This document shows, in pieces, positions 47,101 through 54,682 of a DNA stretch of 64,000 nucleotides. How positions within the stretch are numbered: position 1 is the stretch's first letter; each line of letters begins with the position of its first letter. Source of the stretch: Thermodesulfomicrobium sp. WS (lineage in GTDB: Bacteria > Desulfobacterota > Desulfovibrionia > Desulfovibrionales > Desulfomicrobiaceae); the NCBI RefSeq assembly GCF_027925145.1, contig NZ_AP027130.1, positions 1,364,001-1,428,000 of the forward strand. The letters run 5' to 3'. The notes below the pieces were generated by a model. The model saw nothing but the letters and a program-made list of their open reading frames with translations. It was not told where the DNA came from and ran no database searches. Made by a program: the position numbers and the translations under genes.

Positions 47101-47231
47101 TCCTTGATGCCGTGAGGATGCAGGGCCGGAGCCATGAGGGAGGCGAGGCTGCGCGGCCGCGTTGCCCGAGAGAGGACATCCGCTACCAGCTCGAGAAGGG
47201 CATGGTCTTGAAGGTCGAAAAAGAGGTTCAT
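44190..47231 (-). CDS. 1013-residue protein with PHP-like N-terminus and membrane helices
   Basis: No known family as a whole. Residues 155-220 resemble a PHP phosphoesterase or hydrolase: FDDHVHD at 155-161 gives an HxH metal motif, TPTHLVMDAWIKGIRHLTVVY follows, and the GIEV motif is at 215-218; the usual TDH is replaced by VYYN. A helical, Glu/Arg-rich region lies near 490-570. Several membrane helices (about 690-860, for example FIPAFLTFAL and SHPVLLYAIMAAANGLYIF) follow, then a 150-residue soluble end. The ATG at 47231 overlaps the response-regulator stop; the open frame beyond is noncoding. Confidence 0.65.
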   Translation of the reverse strand: MNLFFDLQDHALLELVADVLSRATRPRSLASLMAPALHPHGIKELAAPRGLRIAYAVASLLGSLAADKAPERLAALTMLRDEVLLTADVRLPRNTARVLMQIMKDLIRHQGDTASQLRLAHAFRAVSTGRPREVRRALAHYHLLEMPEEWNQVAFDDHVHDANTKGRKTPTHLVMDAWIKGIRHLTVVYYNFVTPEVAEELLQAAAILDMRVRIGIEVRARFRDLYARFTWEPFSLPDPESFRRFLAAPAVQSFMEAGRQVSRYHQRYVFGALDAYNTTHRRSLGELLGFLPPPISQEQFLQFVGEGQPSLLHLARHIETSIHNAAAEHPSAHHRARVPLEEVDSEYLIHHYLQPCRNPHLHDPTQPSDDVHVPALLRRSPKELLQHLAELQPASRFVLNPSNLTVADVLEIVAQCNGLVTDLEIYNLKTLIGGRPVEASCAEAVEITNPQRVSQRLAELQQALGDEHIIALKRVVRSIVWDYHQEREAASRRVSQANTDAERKTLEAELAAMTTRCEDLLAILEHLPALHQAYAGRPMGVRAGSSSTGQSRRFYGMGLAVAETLPQRAQAAIHDPQNPQRLRLPLRAHLVRHLRQSVEHGQLSWAARLLGLLPPPSLSWEVQHLAWSDGPGNVVTLGGLGGSRSPQASIQGRWGTLNSHLKNILKVCIGFIPAFLTFALTKDWWVLAYGGAFIWFAITGVRNVLQTVLGGGGLKRPSELPWRSLISANRIADSLLFTGFSVPLLDYCVKTLLLHHGLGITVASHPVLLYAIMAAANGLYIFSHNLWRGLPRAAAIGNLFRSIISIPVALLYNDIAEGILLAFGTADPGATLQAAAAILSKLASDTVAGGIEGLADRNANIAIRLRDYRTKLTMLFNTFARLDTIFPEEDVLEMLQTPKAFLDTLNLEAQELEQMLIVNALDLMYFWYYQPRARSALRQIVRTMTQEEWLIFFRSQLVLKRFRETSRMLVDGLVGKNFTKALAFYLDHYESYLRDMERLGAWRRLHAPLQDTA

Positions 47232-47617
47232 GGTCGGCAGGTGCGCAAACGCTTTTTTCGTACCGCGTCTTCGAGCTTGTAGATGAGGTCTTCCAGGTCT
47301 GCGGGTTTCATGAGATAGTCCATGGCGCCGCACGACATGCCTTCCATGGCGGTTTCGATGCTGGCATGCCCGGTGAGCATGATGACTTCCGTATCCGGCC
47401 AGGCAGCTTTGATGCGGCGAAGGACGTTCAGCCCATCCATGCCCGGCATCTTCACATCCAAGACCACCACGTCCCGGGGCTCTTGGGCAAGCATGGCGAG
47501 GGCTTCTTCGCCGCTGGTGGCGCTCGTAGCCTGGATGCCCCGCTTGGTGAGGCGTTTGATGATGGTGCGCAAAAAGTCCGGCTCGTCGTCCACCAAGAGT
47601 ACGGAGTAGGAATCCAT
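47228..47617 (-). CDS. Single-domain response regulator of the PHP/PEP-synthase-like cluster
   Basis: A 129-residue receiver with VDDEPD near residue 9, phospho-acceptor Asp in VVVLDVKMPGMDG near 54, Thr in IMLTGHAS and Lys in YLMKPAD. It has no output domain. It is the first gene of a four-gene unit and overlaps the 1013-residue gene by four bases (ATGA). The ATG at 47617 is preceded by CAAGGAGG. Confidence 0.87.
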   Translation of the reverse strand: MDSYSVLLVDDEPDFLRTIIKRLTKRGIQATSATSGEEALAMLAQEPRDVVVLDVKMPGMDGLNVLRRIKAAWPDTEVIMLTGHASIETAMEGMSCGAMDYLMKPADLEDLIYKLEDAVRKKRLRTCRP

Positions 47618-50264
47618 GAGACCTCCTTGGGGCAAAGATAGGCCAACTCCTAACCGAGCAGCGGGCGGGAGGCAATGGACGGCACAGTGGAACAAGCCGG
47701 ATTTTGCTTCCTTTTTGCTCCCGCTTCTCCCCTGGCAATGGGTGGTGCTCGCCGGGGTGGTGGGGGTTTTTGTCCCGCACGCGGCGGCGCCGAGTCTGGC
47801 CTGCGCTGCAGTCCTCTTCGTGCTCACCCCCCTGCGCACCCATGTGGCGGCGGGGCTTTTTCTGGGTGTTCTCCTTTCCCTGAGGACGCTTCCCATTGCG
47901 CCCGCCTGCGTGGATGCCCATGACCCCTCGTGGCCGCGTACGCTGTCGGTGCGAGGGACCGTCCTTTCCGTGCAAAGCTATCCGGGGGAGCGCATGCTGC
48001 TGGTGGTGGGCGACGTGGAGATCCTGGATGCAGACGGAACCCCTCGGCCTCTGGGGGCGGATCTGGTCTGGAGTTGGGATACGCCGCCGCATTTGGTGGC
48101 CCCTGGGTCGGTGTTTGCCGCCCGTTTGCGTCTGCGACCGCTTCGGGGCACGGCCAACTTCGGTCTCCCCTGGGCAGAGCAGCGATGGTTGCGGCGCGGG
48201 GTGGGGTTTCGGGCCTCGAGTGCGGGAGAGGTGCCGGTGCAGTGGCTGCGAGGCCCGAAAAGCCTGCGTCTTCGGATCCTGGAGCGATTTGCCGCCCTCT
48301 GCCCCGACAAGGCCCGAGGCATGCTCCTTGCCGTGGTCGGCGGGGAGCGGCTGTTTTTGCCACCGGCACTCGTGGACCGGGTGCGCCGGGCTGGTTTGGC
48401 CCATAGCCTTGCCCTCTCGGGGCTGCATGTGGGCGTGGTCTTGGGCATGGGGTTGGGGCTTGCAAACCTTGCCATCCGCTTGTGGCCAGGGCTGGCGCTG
48501 CGTTTGCCTCGGCCGCAGTTGGCCGTGGCCTTGGGGCTTCCGTGGAGTGCGGCCTATCTGTGGCTGGGCGGTGCAGGTCCGTCCTTGGTGCGGGCGTGGA
48601 TCATGGCGTGCGTGGCAGGCGGCATGCTGTGGCGCTACCGCCGCTTCTGGCCCCAAGACGCCGTATTCGCCGCTGCAGCCGCCATGGTGCTCCTTTTTCC
48701 CGCGTGGGCCTTGGAGCCGAGCACCCAGCTTTCCTTTGCCGCGGTCAGCGCCATTGTGATGCTGGCGCCGCTGGGAAAATATTTCCATCAATACTTGAAG
48801 AAATGGCGGATTCCCCGCGTGTTGTGCTGGCTCTTGGGGCTGGCGGGGGTAAGCCTTGCTGCGACCATAGGGACCGTGCCGCTCCAGCTCTTTTGGTTTG
48901 GGGTCGTCAGCTTTGGGGTGGTGTGGAATCTCCTGTGGCTGCCGGTGCTTTCCTTGTGGGTGATGCCCTGGGCGATGGTGGGGCTGGGGGCCTCGCTGTT
49001 GCCCGGGGCAGATGGCGTGGCGCGGATGGCCTTGGATCTTGCCGGTTGGGCAGTCTTGGGCCTGGATCGGGCCCTGGCGTGGGCGGAGGCTTCCGGATGG
49101 CTGCAGGAGCTGGCACTGCCGCGACCTTCGTGGATGGGCTGGACGGCCTTGGGGATCGCGCTCCTTCTGCCATGGACGCGAGGGGTGCGTCGTCTGGCCA
49201 TGGTGCTGATGGCCCTGAGTTTGGGCTTGGCGGAGGTGCGTGGTTTTGCCTCCCCGGGGATGTCGCTTACGGTGCTCGATACCGGCTCCAGTCAGGCGGT
49301 GCTGCTGGAAACCCCCTCGGGAAAGCGGGTGCTCGTGGACGCAGGCGGGGCCTTTGCCTCGGACTACGACGTGGGGCGGCTGGTGGTGGTGCCGGCGCTT
49401 ACCGTACAGCGGCCGCCGGTGCTGTGGGGGGCACTCATTTCCCATGCGGATATGGACCATATCGGCGGCATGCCCGCGGTACTTTCCCTGATGCGGGTGG
49501 GCTTGTGGGGGCAGGCCGGGCCATTGCGCGACGACGCAACGGGCAGACAACTGCGCTTTGCCCTTGACGGCTGGGGTGGCCCCAGGCACAGGCTCGCCGC
49601 GGGCCAGCGGTTGGAGGTGGAGCCCGGTGTGGTGCTGGAAGTGCTCCATCCGCCAGACGGCGTCTTCGGCCCATGGGGCAATGCCCAGAGCCTCGTCGTG
49701 CGCCTGACGTGGGAGGGGCGGGGTCTGGCCATCCTTCCGGGGGATATTCCGGCAGCCGTTTGGCAGCAGGTGGCAGACCATGGCCACCCATTGGCCGCCC
49801 AAGTGCTCATACTCCCCCACCACGGTTCTCGGGACGCCTTGAACCCTGAGGTGTGGAGGCAGGTACGCCCCATGCATGCCGTGGCCGCCTGCGGGCCGTG
49901 GAACCGTTTTGGTCATCCCCACCAGGAAGTTCGCCATTGGCTCGCCAGCCACAATGTGGCATTGTGGACCACAGCCCAGCATGGGGCGGTCCGTTTTACC
50001 TGGAAAACTTCGGGGAGCCGCCCATCCGTAGACTGGGCGCGGCGTCCCCACGCTTTGGGAGAGGATATCATGAGCACCATCATGCCCACAGATCAAAACA
50101 TCCGCCAGGCCGTGGCCTGGATCGAAGAAGCGCGCAAAGACGGAAAAGACCTGGCCGCATTGCTGGCCGAGGCAGGGATGCGCTTCAATCTTTCCCCCAT
50201 GGAAGAGCAGAAGCTCGCTGATATTTATCAAGACCAGATCGCTCCCAGGCGGGAAGTGCAGTAG
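47616..50264 (+). CDS. comEC: ComEC/Rec2-type DNA uptake protein, in frame with a small downstream gene
   Basis: A ComEC family membrane protein of about 810 residues with competence helices (RAGLAHSLALSGLHVGVVLGMGLG near residue 260) and a C-terminal metallo-hydrolase domain: TVLDTGSSQAVLLE, SHADMDHIGGMPAV and LPHHGSRDALN. It moves single-stranded DNA into the cell. The reading frame does not stop at the usual end but runs through a 64-residue small gene (50070-50264) to 50264. The start is uncertain: the ATG at 47616 overlaps the opposing regulator and lacks a ribosome site; a start near 47700 is possible. Confidence 0.85.
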   Translation: MRPPWGKDRPTPNRAAGGRQWTAQWNKPDFASFLLPLLPWQWVVLAGVVGVFVPHAAAPSLACAAVLFVLTPLRTHVAAGLFLGVLLSLRTLPIAPACVDAHDPSWPRTLSVRGTVLSVQSYPGERMLLVVGDVEILDADGTPRPLGADLVWSWDTPPHLVAPGSVFAARLRLRPLRGTANFGLPWAEQRWLRRGVGFRASSAGEVPVQWLRGPKSLRLRILERFAALCPDKARGMLLAVVGGERLFLPPALVDRVRRAGLAHSLALSGLHVGVVLGMGLGLANLAIRLWPGLALRLPRPQLAVALGLPWSAAYLWLGGAGPSLVRAWIMACVAGGMLWRYRRFWPQDAVFAAAAAMVLLFPAWALEPSTQLSFAAVSAIVMLAPLGKYFHQYLKKWRIPRVLCWLLGLAGVSLAATIGTVPLQLFWFGVVSFGVVWNLLWLPVLSLWVMPWAMVGLGASLLPGADGVARMALDLAGWAVLGLDRALAWAEASGWLQELALPRPSWMGWTALGIALLLPWTRGVRRLAMVLMALSLGLAEVRGFASPGMSLTVLDTGSSQAVLLETPSGKRVLVDAGGAFASDYDVGRLVVVPALTVQRPPVLWGALISHADMDHIGGMPAVLSLMRVGLWGQAGPLRDDATGRQLRFALDGWGGPRHRLAAGQRLEVEPGVVLEVLHPPDGVFGPWGNAQSLVVRLTWEGRGLAILPGDIPAAVWQQVADHGHPLAAQVLILPHHGSRDALNPEVWRQVRPMHAVAACGPWNRFGHPHQEVRHWLASHNVALWTTAQHGAVRFTWKTSGSRPSVDWARRPHALGEDIMSTIMPTDQNIRQAVAWIEEARKDGKDLAALLAEAGMRFNLSPMEEQKLADIYQDQIAPRREVQ
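50070..50264 (+). CDS. Small protein encoded in frame at the end of comEC
   Basis: The 64 residues from MSTIMPTDQNIR form a short helical, Glu/Lys-rich protein with no resemblance to ComEC. Its ATG at 50070 has its own strong ribosome site (GGGAGAGG at -13 to -6). There is no stop between the comEC coding region and this ATG. Either ComEC carries it as a fused domain or it is made separately by internal initiation. Its stop TAG shares one base with the GTG of lptF. Confidence 0.6.
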   Translation: MSTIMPTDQNIRQAVAWIEEARKDGKDLAALLAEAGMRFNLSPMEEQKLADIYQDQIAPRREVQ

Positions 50265-51403
50265 TGCGGATCCTCACCCGGGTCATGATTCAGGAGATGC
50301 TCGTGGCGGCAGGTTTGACCGCCGCAGCGCTCCTGGGCCTCATTACTCTTGGCCGCATGCTCCAATTGCGGGAGCTCTTTTTGGTGCAAGGCGTGGGCGT
50401 CATGCACCTTTTGCGCCTTTTTGTGTACTTGACGCCGTTTTTCCTCACGGTGCTCGTCCCTGCTTCCGCCATGCTGGCGGTATATTTGACCGTGACCCGC
50501 ATGGGCACAGATCGGGAGATCGTGGCGTTGCGCGCGGCCGGGATTGGCATCGCCCCGCTCGTGACCCCAAGTCTTGTGCTCTGCCTCGCAGCGGCAGCCA
50601 TCACCGTGTGGGCGGGGTTTTGGGGCGTGGCCTGGGGCATGGAGCGGTTTCGAGACACCATCATGGAGCTGGCGCGGCAGCAGACCATGGTCCGCGTCCA
50701 GCCCGGAGTCTTCACCCAAGTGGCGCCGAACATTACCATTTATGCCCGAGAGGTGAGCCCCTCCGGAGGACAGTTGACCGATGTCTTCGTGCACGACGCC
50801 TCTCGGGCCGATGCGCTCACCATCACCGCCCCGCAAGGGCAGCTTGCAGTGGATCCGACCGCTGGTCGTCTGGTGGTGGCCTTGGAAAATGGAACCATGG
50901 TGCGCGAGGGGGCGGTAGGCATTTCGCAGGTACGCTTTGCCCACTATCTGGTATCGTTGGATCTTTCGGGGGTGTTCTCCGGCATGCGGCTCGGGGAAGT
51001 GTCTCCCAAGGAGATGGAATGGAAGGCGTTGTGGCAAATGTTCCGGCAGCGCCGAAGCCTGGAAGACACCAATTTGGCGCGTCGGGTGGCCATCGAGGTG
51101 CACAAGCGTCCTGCCTTGGCCGTGGCGTGCCCCCTTTTGGGGCTCACCATGCTCGCCGTGGCCCTGGTCTTTTCCGGCATCAGCCGTCAGTGGGGCTTGG
51201 TGGTGGGCATGGGCGTCTTTTTTCTCTACTATGTCCTACTTTCCGCGGGCATGTCTTTGGCCGAAGGCGGGGTGGTGTCTCCGGCCTTTGGGGTGTGGGC
51301 CCCCAGCGTCTTTTTTGCCGCAGGCGCGACGGTGCTGCTTCGGGCTGCGGCCACGGAGCGCTGGGTTACCGTGCGCTGGCCTTGCGGGAGGAGGGCGGCA
51401 TGA
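50264..51403 (+). CDS. lptF: LptF-type lipopolysaccharide export permease
   Basis: A 379-residue inner-membrane protein with six helices and a periplasmic jelly-roll between the third and fourth. Family segments are PFFLTVLVPASAMLAVYLTVTRMGTDREIVALRAAGIG near residue 44 and EVHKRPALAVACPLLGL near 280. With LptG and LptB it extracts LPS from the inner membrane. The GTG start at 50264 overlaps the previous stop by one base. The DxxE-type loop and the Pro/Leu repeats match LptF/YjgP. Confidence 0.9.
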   Translation: MRILTRVMIQEMLVAAGLTAAALLGLITLGRMLQLRELFLVQGVGVMHLLRLFVYLTPFFLTVLVPASAMLAVYLTVTRMGTDREIVALRAAGIGIAPLVTPSLVLCLAAAAITVWAGFWGVAWGMERFRDTIMELARQQTMVRVQPGVFTQVAPNITIYAREVSPSGGQLTDVFVHDASRADALTITAPQGQLAVDPTAGRLVVALENGTMVREGAVGISQVRFAHYLVSLDLSGVFSGMRLGEVSPKEMEWKALWQMFRQRRSLEDTNLARRVAIEVHKRPALAVACPLLGLTMLAVALVFSGISRQWGLVVGMGVFFLYYVLLSAGMSLAEGGVVSPAFGVWAPSVFFAAGATVLLRAAATERWVTVRWPCGRRAA

Positions 51404-52488
51404 CCGTGCTGGCACGGCTTCTCGTGCGCCGCAACCTCTTCTTGTTGGCATTGGTGCTTGGCATCGGCCTGGGGGTCTATCTCTTTGTGGAAGTCTTCGA
51501 TCGCCTGGACAATTTCTTGGAGGCCGGGGTTTCCCTGCGGCTTTTGGGGTTGTATGTGCTATACCGTTGCCCGTTTGTCCTGGCGCAGATCTTTCCGGGC
51601 GCTTTTGTGGTGGCCGTGGGCGTGCAGATGGCCCTCATGGGCCGGGCGCGGGAACTCATTGCCTTGCGCGCTGCAGCGGTCGCTCCCTGGAGTTGGCAGC
51701 GGATTTTTCTCGTGTACGCTACGGTGGTGGCCATCGGGCATTTCCTGCTTTCCCAAGGGCTTGGCGTGGTGGGGCATGGCCTGGCGGAGCGCATCTGGAA
51801 CGAGGAGGTGCGGGGGAGAAATCTCGTGGCGCGCTCCCTGTCGGATGTCTGGTTTCGGGAAAAGCAGGCCGTGGTGTGGGTGCAGCGGCTGTTTCCGGTC
51901 ACGCGCAAGGGGGAAGGCGTGCGCGTCTACGTGATGGATGCGGCAGGTCAACCCCAGCGCATCCTGGATGCCGAGGCAGTGGACGCGCAGCCAGGGGAGT
52001 GGCGGCTTACTCGGGTGCGGGAGGTGGACGTCTCCCGCTTGAGCGAAAGTCACTCTGACACGGTGACCTTTCCTCTTGCCATGGACCCCAAGAGCTTTTT
52101 GACCATGGACCCCAAGACCAGTTTGGAGTCCGTGTCCTTGTGGCGTTTGGGGGAAGAGATCGACCGCCTTCGCCAAAGCGGGGCCGGGGTGGAGCGCCTC
52201 ACCACCGCCTGGCATATGAAGCTTGCCCAATCCGCGGCCATCCCGGTCATGGCCTTGGCGGCCTTGGTGGTGGCCAGCGTGGTGCGCTCCCCCTACGCGG
52301 TGGTGGCTTTGGGGCTGGTGGCCTCCTTTGGGTATTACGCCCTGTTCGTGGTGTTTTCTTCAGCCGGCCAGCAGGGGTTGGTGCCGCCTGCGGTGGGGGC
52401 ATGGGCAGCCAATGTCTTGGTTGCGGCAATGGTGCTGGCGGCAGTGGCCATGCGGCGTCTGTGGAGGGGAGCGTGGTTTGGTGGTTGA
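51400..52488 (+). CDS. lptG: LptG-type lipopolysaccharide export permease
   Basis: A 362-residue homologue of LptF with the same helix layout. It has the periplasmic beta-sandwich (YVMDAAGQPQRILDAEAV) and end helices containing AAIPVMALAALVVASVVRSP. ATG 51400 overlaps the lptF stop (ATGA), the usual coupling for this pair. The long frame from 50608 is not credible upstream of this ATG. Confidence 0.9.
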   Translation: MTVLARLLVRRNLFLLALVLGIGLGVYLFVEVFDRLDNFLEAGVSLRLLGLYVLYRCPFVLAQIFPGAFVVAVGVQMALMGRARELIALRAAAVAPWSWQRIFLVYATVVAIGHFLLSQGLGVVGHGLAERIWNEEVRGRNLVARSLSDVWFREKQAVVWVQRLFPVTRKGEGVRVYVMDAAGQPQRILDAEAVDAQPGEWRLTRVREVDVSRLSESHSDTVTFPLAMDPKSFLTMDPKTSLESVSLWRLGEEIDRLRQSGAGVERLTTAWHMKLAQSAAIPVMALAALVVASVVRSPYAVVALGLVASFGYYALFVVFSSAGQQGLVPPAVGAWAANVLVAAMVLAAVAMRRLWRGAWFGG

Positions 52489-52571
52489 CCCTTGCGGGTT
52501 TTGCCCTGGGGTGCGTGATTGCTTATCTCGTCGCCCCGTCGTCCTCCGATGAGGACGACGCGGAAAAGTAG
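52473..52571 (+). CDS. Possible 32-residue membrane peptide overlapping lptG and tetR
   Basis: A GTG at 52473, behind GGAGGGGAGC, opens a 32-residue frame overlapping the end of lptG. One hydrophobic helix (WWLTLAGFALGCVIAYLV) precedes an acidic tail (SSDEDDAEK). It also overlaps the end of the convergent tetR gene by 49 bases and contains a 10-base hairpin. The good ribosome site favours it; the overlaps argue caution. Confidence 0.35.
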   Translation: MVWWLTLAGFALGCVIAYLVAPSSSDEDDAEK

Positions 52572-53149
52572 CGCTCAAGGATGCTGAGGATCTCGGCGTA
52601 GAAGCCGTCTTTGGGCTCGATGCCGAGGACGCCGTGGGCAGGGGTGAGCAGCCGGGCGCGGATCGCCCCGAATACCGTGGCAAAAAACACACTGGCCGCC
52701 AGTGTGGGCTCGAGGGTGCTGCGGATACTGCCATCTTTTTGGCCGCGGACGATGGCGGTCAGCACGCGCTGGATCATGGTTTGGCAGCCGGCAAGGAGCC
52801 GTGCATCCGGACTTTGGTGCTCGAGGGAAAAAAGCGGCGAGCAGCGCAAGAGCGCGCGACAGCCGCTTTGCGGGTCTTGCGAGGCGCGCAAGAGGGCCTT
52901 GGCCTGATTGAGGAGCATGGAAAGACCGTGGTGGGCGTAAAATTCGCCTTCGGCCATGCGCTCGGTGAGGTCTTGAAGGATACGGACCTGCACCTCCACA
53001 AAGAGATTGTCTTTGCTGCCAAAGTGGTGGGCGATGAGCCCCTCGGCGATACCGAGGTGCTGCGCGATGCGTTTGTACGTGGTGTTCGCAAAGCCGAAGG
53101 AGCCAAAAAGGTCTCGGGCGGCGAGGAGAATGCGTTCTTTGGTGTCCAT
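52523..53149 (-). CDS. TetR family transcriptional regulator
   Basis: A 208-residue repressor-type regulator. The N-terminal helix-turn-helix domain reads ERILLAARDLFGSFGFANTTYKRIAQHLGIAEGLIAHHFGSKDNLF (in short stretches as in other TetR proteins). The C-terminal ligand domain has no family assignment. It is divergent from fadL, and a 16-base inverted repeat stands just downstream of the fadL promoter, so it may control fadL. ATG 53149 is the start with the helix-turn-helix at the usual place; the longer frame adds 27 residues. Confidence 0.87.
   Translation of the reverse strand: MDTKERILLAARDLFGSFGFANTTYKRIAQHLGIAEGLIAHHFGSKDNLFVEVQVRILQDLTERMAEGEFYAHHGLSMLLNQAKALLRASQDPQSGCRALLRCSPLFSLEHQSPDARLLAGCQTMIQRVLTAIVRGQKDGSIRSTLEPTLAASVFFATVFGAIRARLLTPAHGVLGIEPKDGFYAEILSILERYFSASSSSEDDGATR
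52537..52560. other. 10-base perfect hairpin in the overlapping ends of lptG-side peptide and tetR
   Basis: CGTCGTCCTC (52537-52546) and GAGGACGACG (52551-52560) surround CGAT. No T run follows on either strand. It lies within the last codons of tetR (SSSSEDD) and could act as a weak terminator between the convergent units. Confidence 0.4.
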
Positions 53150-53263
53150 GGAAAGAAGAATAGCGGTTTTCGGCAAAAGCGTCGAGGCCTTCCGTTGTGC
53201 GTGGACGCAAAATTTTTGGCGGAGTGCCAACGATTTTTTCTATGGATTTTTGAGGTGTTCTCA

Positions 53264-53290
53264 TTGACAATAGAGGCCTTCATCTATACG
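53264..53290 (+). promoter_or_regulatory. Possible fadL promoter
   Basis: TTGACA at 53264 and TATACG at 53285 are present with a short 15-base spacer. Transcription would start close to the inverted repeat at 53304. Confidence 0.35.
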
Positions 53291-53303
53291 CCCGCGCTAC
53301 TTT

Positions 53304-53319
53304 TTGAGTGAAAGCTCAA
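53304..53319. promoter_or_regulatory. Possible TetR-family operator upstream of fadL
   Basis: TTGAG (53304-53308) and CTCAA (53315-53319) form an inverted repeat with a six-base centre, just after the possible fadL promoter and 23 bases before its start codon. Confidence 0.35.
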
Positions 53320-53341
53320 TATCTTTGTGGAGGAGGACAGT

Positions 53342-54622
53342 ATGCAGCGATTGCGGGCGATGCTCATGGCGTGTGCCTTGGTGCTGCTGGCCGCGCAAAG
53401 CGGTGCGGCGGCGGGGTTTGGGATCTATGAATGGAGTGCCCGGGGCAACGCCTTGGGCGGGGCCACTGTGGGTCGGGCCGATGATCCTTCGGCCATTGCC
53501 AGCAATCCTGCGGGCATCACCCAACTGGACGGCATCCGGGTGCTGGGCGGTGTCACCTTCATCCATCCTGTGGTGGATGTGCGCACCAATACCCAATGGA
53601 CCACCTCGGACGAGAACGCCTTGTGGATTCCGCCGCATTTCTACGCCACGGCCAAGCTCAACGATCGGCTGAGCCTCGGCGTGGGGGCCTTTTCCCGCTT
53701 TGGCCTGGGCTCGGTGTTTGATGAAGATTGGCCCGGCCGCTACAACTCCTACGAGGCCATCATCAAGTCGGTGTCCGCGACCCCGGTTCTGGCCTATCAG
53801 ATTTCGGAAAAATGGTCTGCGGCTTTTGGTCTGGACGCCACCTATCTCGCATTCACCAAGCAGCAGAAGATCGCCAATGGGGCCATCTCTGCCTTGATTC
53901 CGGCAGGAGACAACAACTTGAAGCTCGATGCCGACGGCATGGGATACGGCTTCAATGCCGGCATCCATTATCGGCCTTGTCCCTACGCCCGCCTGGGACT
54001 CACCTACCGCAGCCCGGTGACCATGAAGGTGCGCGGCGATGCGGATTTTACCCGTTCCGCCGGGTATGCCGCGGCGGCGAGCGCAAGTCCCCTGCTCGAT
54101 GCCTGGCTTCGGGATTCACGCGCCTGGGGAACCGTTACCTTGCCCGATTCCCTGGCTTTTGGCCTTGCCATCTACCCGTGGGAAAAGCTCAGTATCGAAG
54201 CCGGTTTCGTGTACACGTGGTGGAGCAAGTACGACGCCTTGACCATAAACTATGCGGACGCGGTCATTCCTGGCGGCAAGACGCAAACGTCGTCCATCAA
54301 GGACTGGAACGACGTATGGCGCTTCAATGTGGGGCTCGAGTACGCCCTGCTTCCCTGGATGGATGTGCGTTTGGGCTACGTGTATGACGAGTCTCCGGTG
54401 CCAGACGATACCATCGACTACATGGTCCCGGCCAATGACCGCCATCTCCTCAATGGTGGCTTGGGGTTCCACTGGGACAACTGGACCGTGGACCTCAATT
54501 ACACGTACTTGATCATCACGGATCGCGACATCGACGCCCGCCCCAAGGAGGGCGTGCTGGAAGGGGAGGTCAACGATGGGCGCGCCCACATGCTGGGCGT
54601 CTCCGTGGGCTATACCTTCTAG
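53342..54622 (+). CDS. fadL: FadL/OmpP1 outer-membrane transport protein
   Basis: A 426-residue outer-membrane beta-barrel with signal peptide (LLAAQSGAAA). It has the family motif NALGGATVGRADDPSAIASNPAGI near residue 40 and the periplasmic hatch region typical of FadL, ending in a terminal Phe (VGYTF). FadL-type porins let hydrophobic molecules such as long-chain fatty acids into the cell. The ATG at 53342 follows GGAGGAGGA; an earlier one at 53327 is less suited. Confidence 0.9.
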   Translation: MQRLRAMLMACALVLLAAQSGAAAGFGIYEWSARGNALGGATVGRADDPSAIASNPAGITQLDGIRVLGGVTFIHPVVDVRTNTQWTTSDENALWIPPHFYATAKLNDRLSLGVGAFSRFGLGSVFDEDWPGRYNSYEAIIKSVSATPVLAYQISEKWSAAFGLDATYLAFTKQQKIANGAISALIPAGDNNLKLDADGMGYGFNAGIHYRPCPYARLGLTYRSPVTMKVRGDADFTRSAGYAAAASASPLLDAWLRDSRAWGTVTLPDSLAFGLAIYPWEKLSIEAGFVYTWWSKYDALTINYADAVIPGGKTQTSSIKDWNDVWRFNVGLEYALLPWMDVRLGYVYDESPVPDDTIDYMVPANDRHLLNGGLGFHWDNWTVDLNYTYLIITDRDIDARPKEGVLEGEVNDGRAHMLGVSVGYTF

Positions 54623-54650
54623 TGCAAAACCCGGCTCCCACCAACCACCT

Positions 54651-54682
54651 CCTGGCCCCGCTTCGGCGGGGTCAGGGCGTTT
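54651..54682 (+). terminator. Terminator of fadL with UUCG loop
   Basis: CCTGGCCCCGC (54651-54661) pairs over 11 bases with GCGGGGTCAGG (54666-54676) around TTCG, then GCGTTTCT. The convergent selenoprotein gene ends inside this hairpin. Confidence 0.75.

Noticed and set aside
47675-47923. ATG 47675 with a good GGGAGG site as the comEC start
   Set aside because: It is in a different frame and leads to a short product unlike ComEC, so it is not the start unless a frameshift is present.
47234-50231. Upstream two-thirds of a 2013-residue minus-strand frame leading into the 1013-residue protein
   Set aside because: It is antisense to comEC and the response regulator; the real start is the ATG at 47231.
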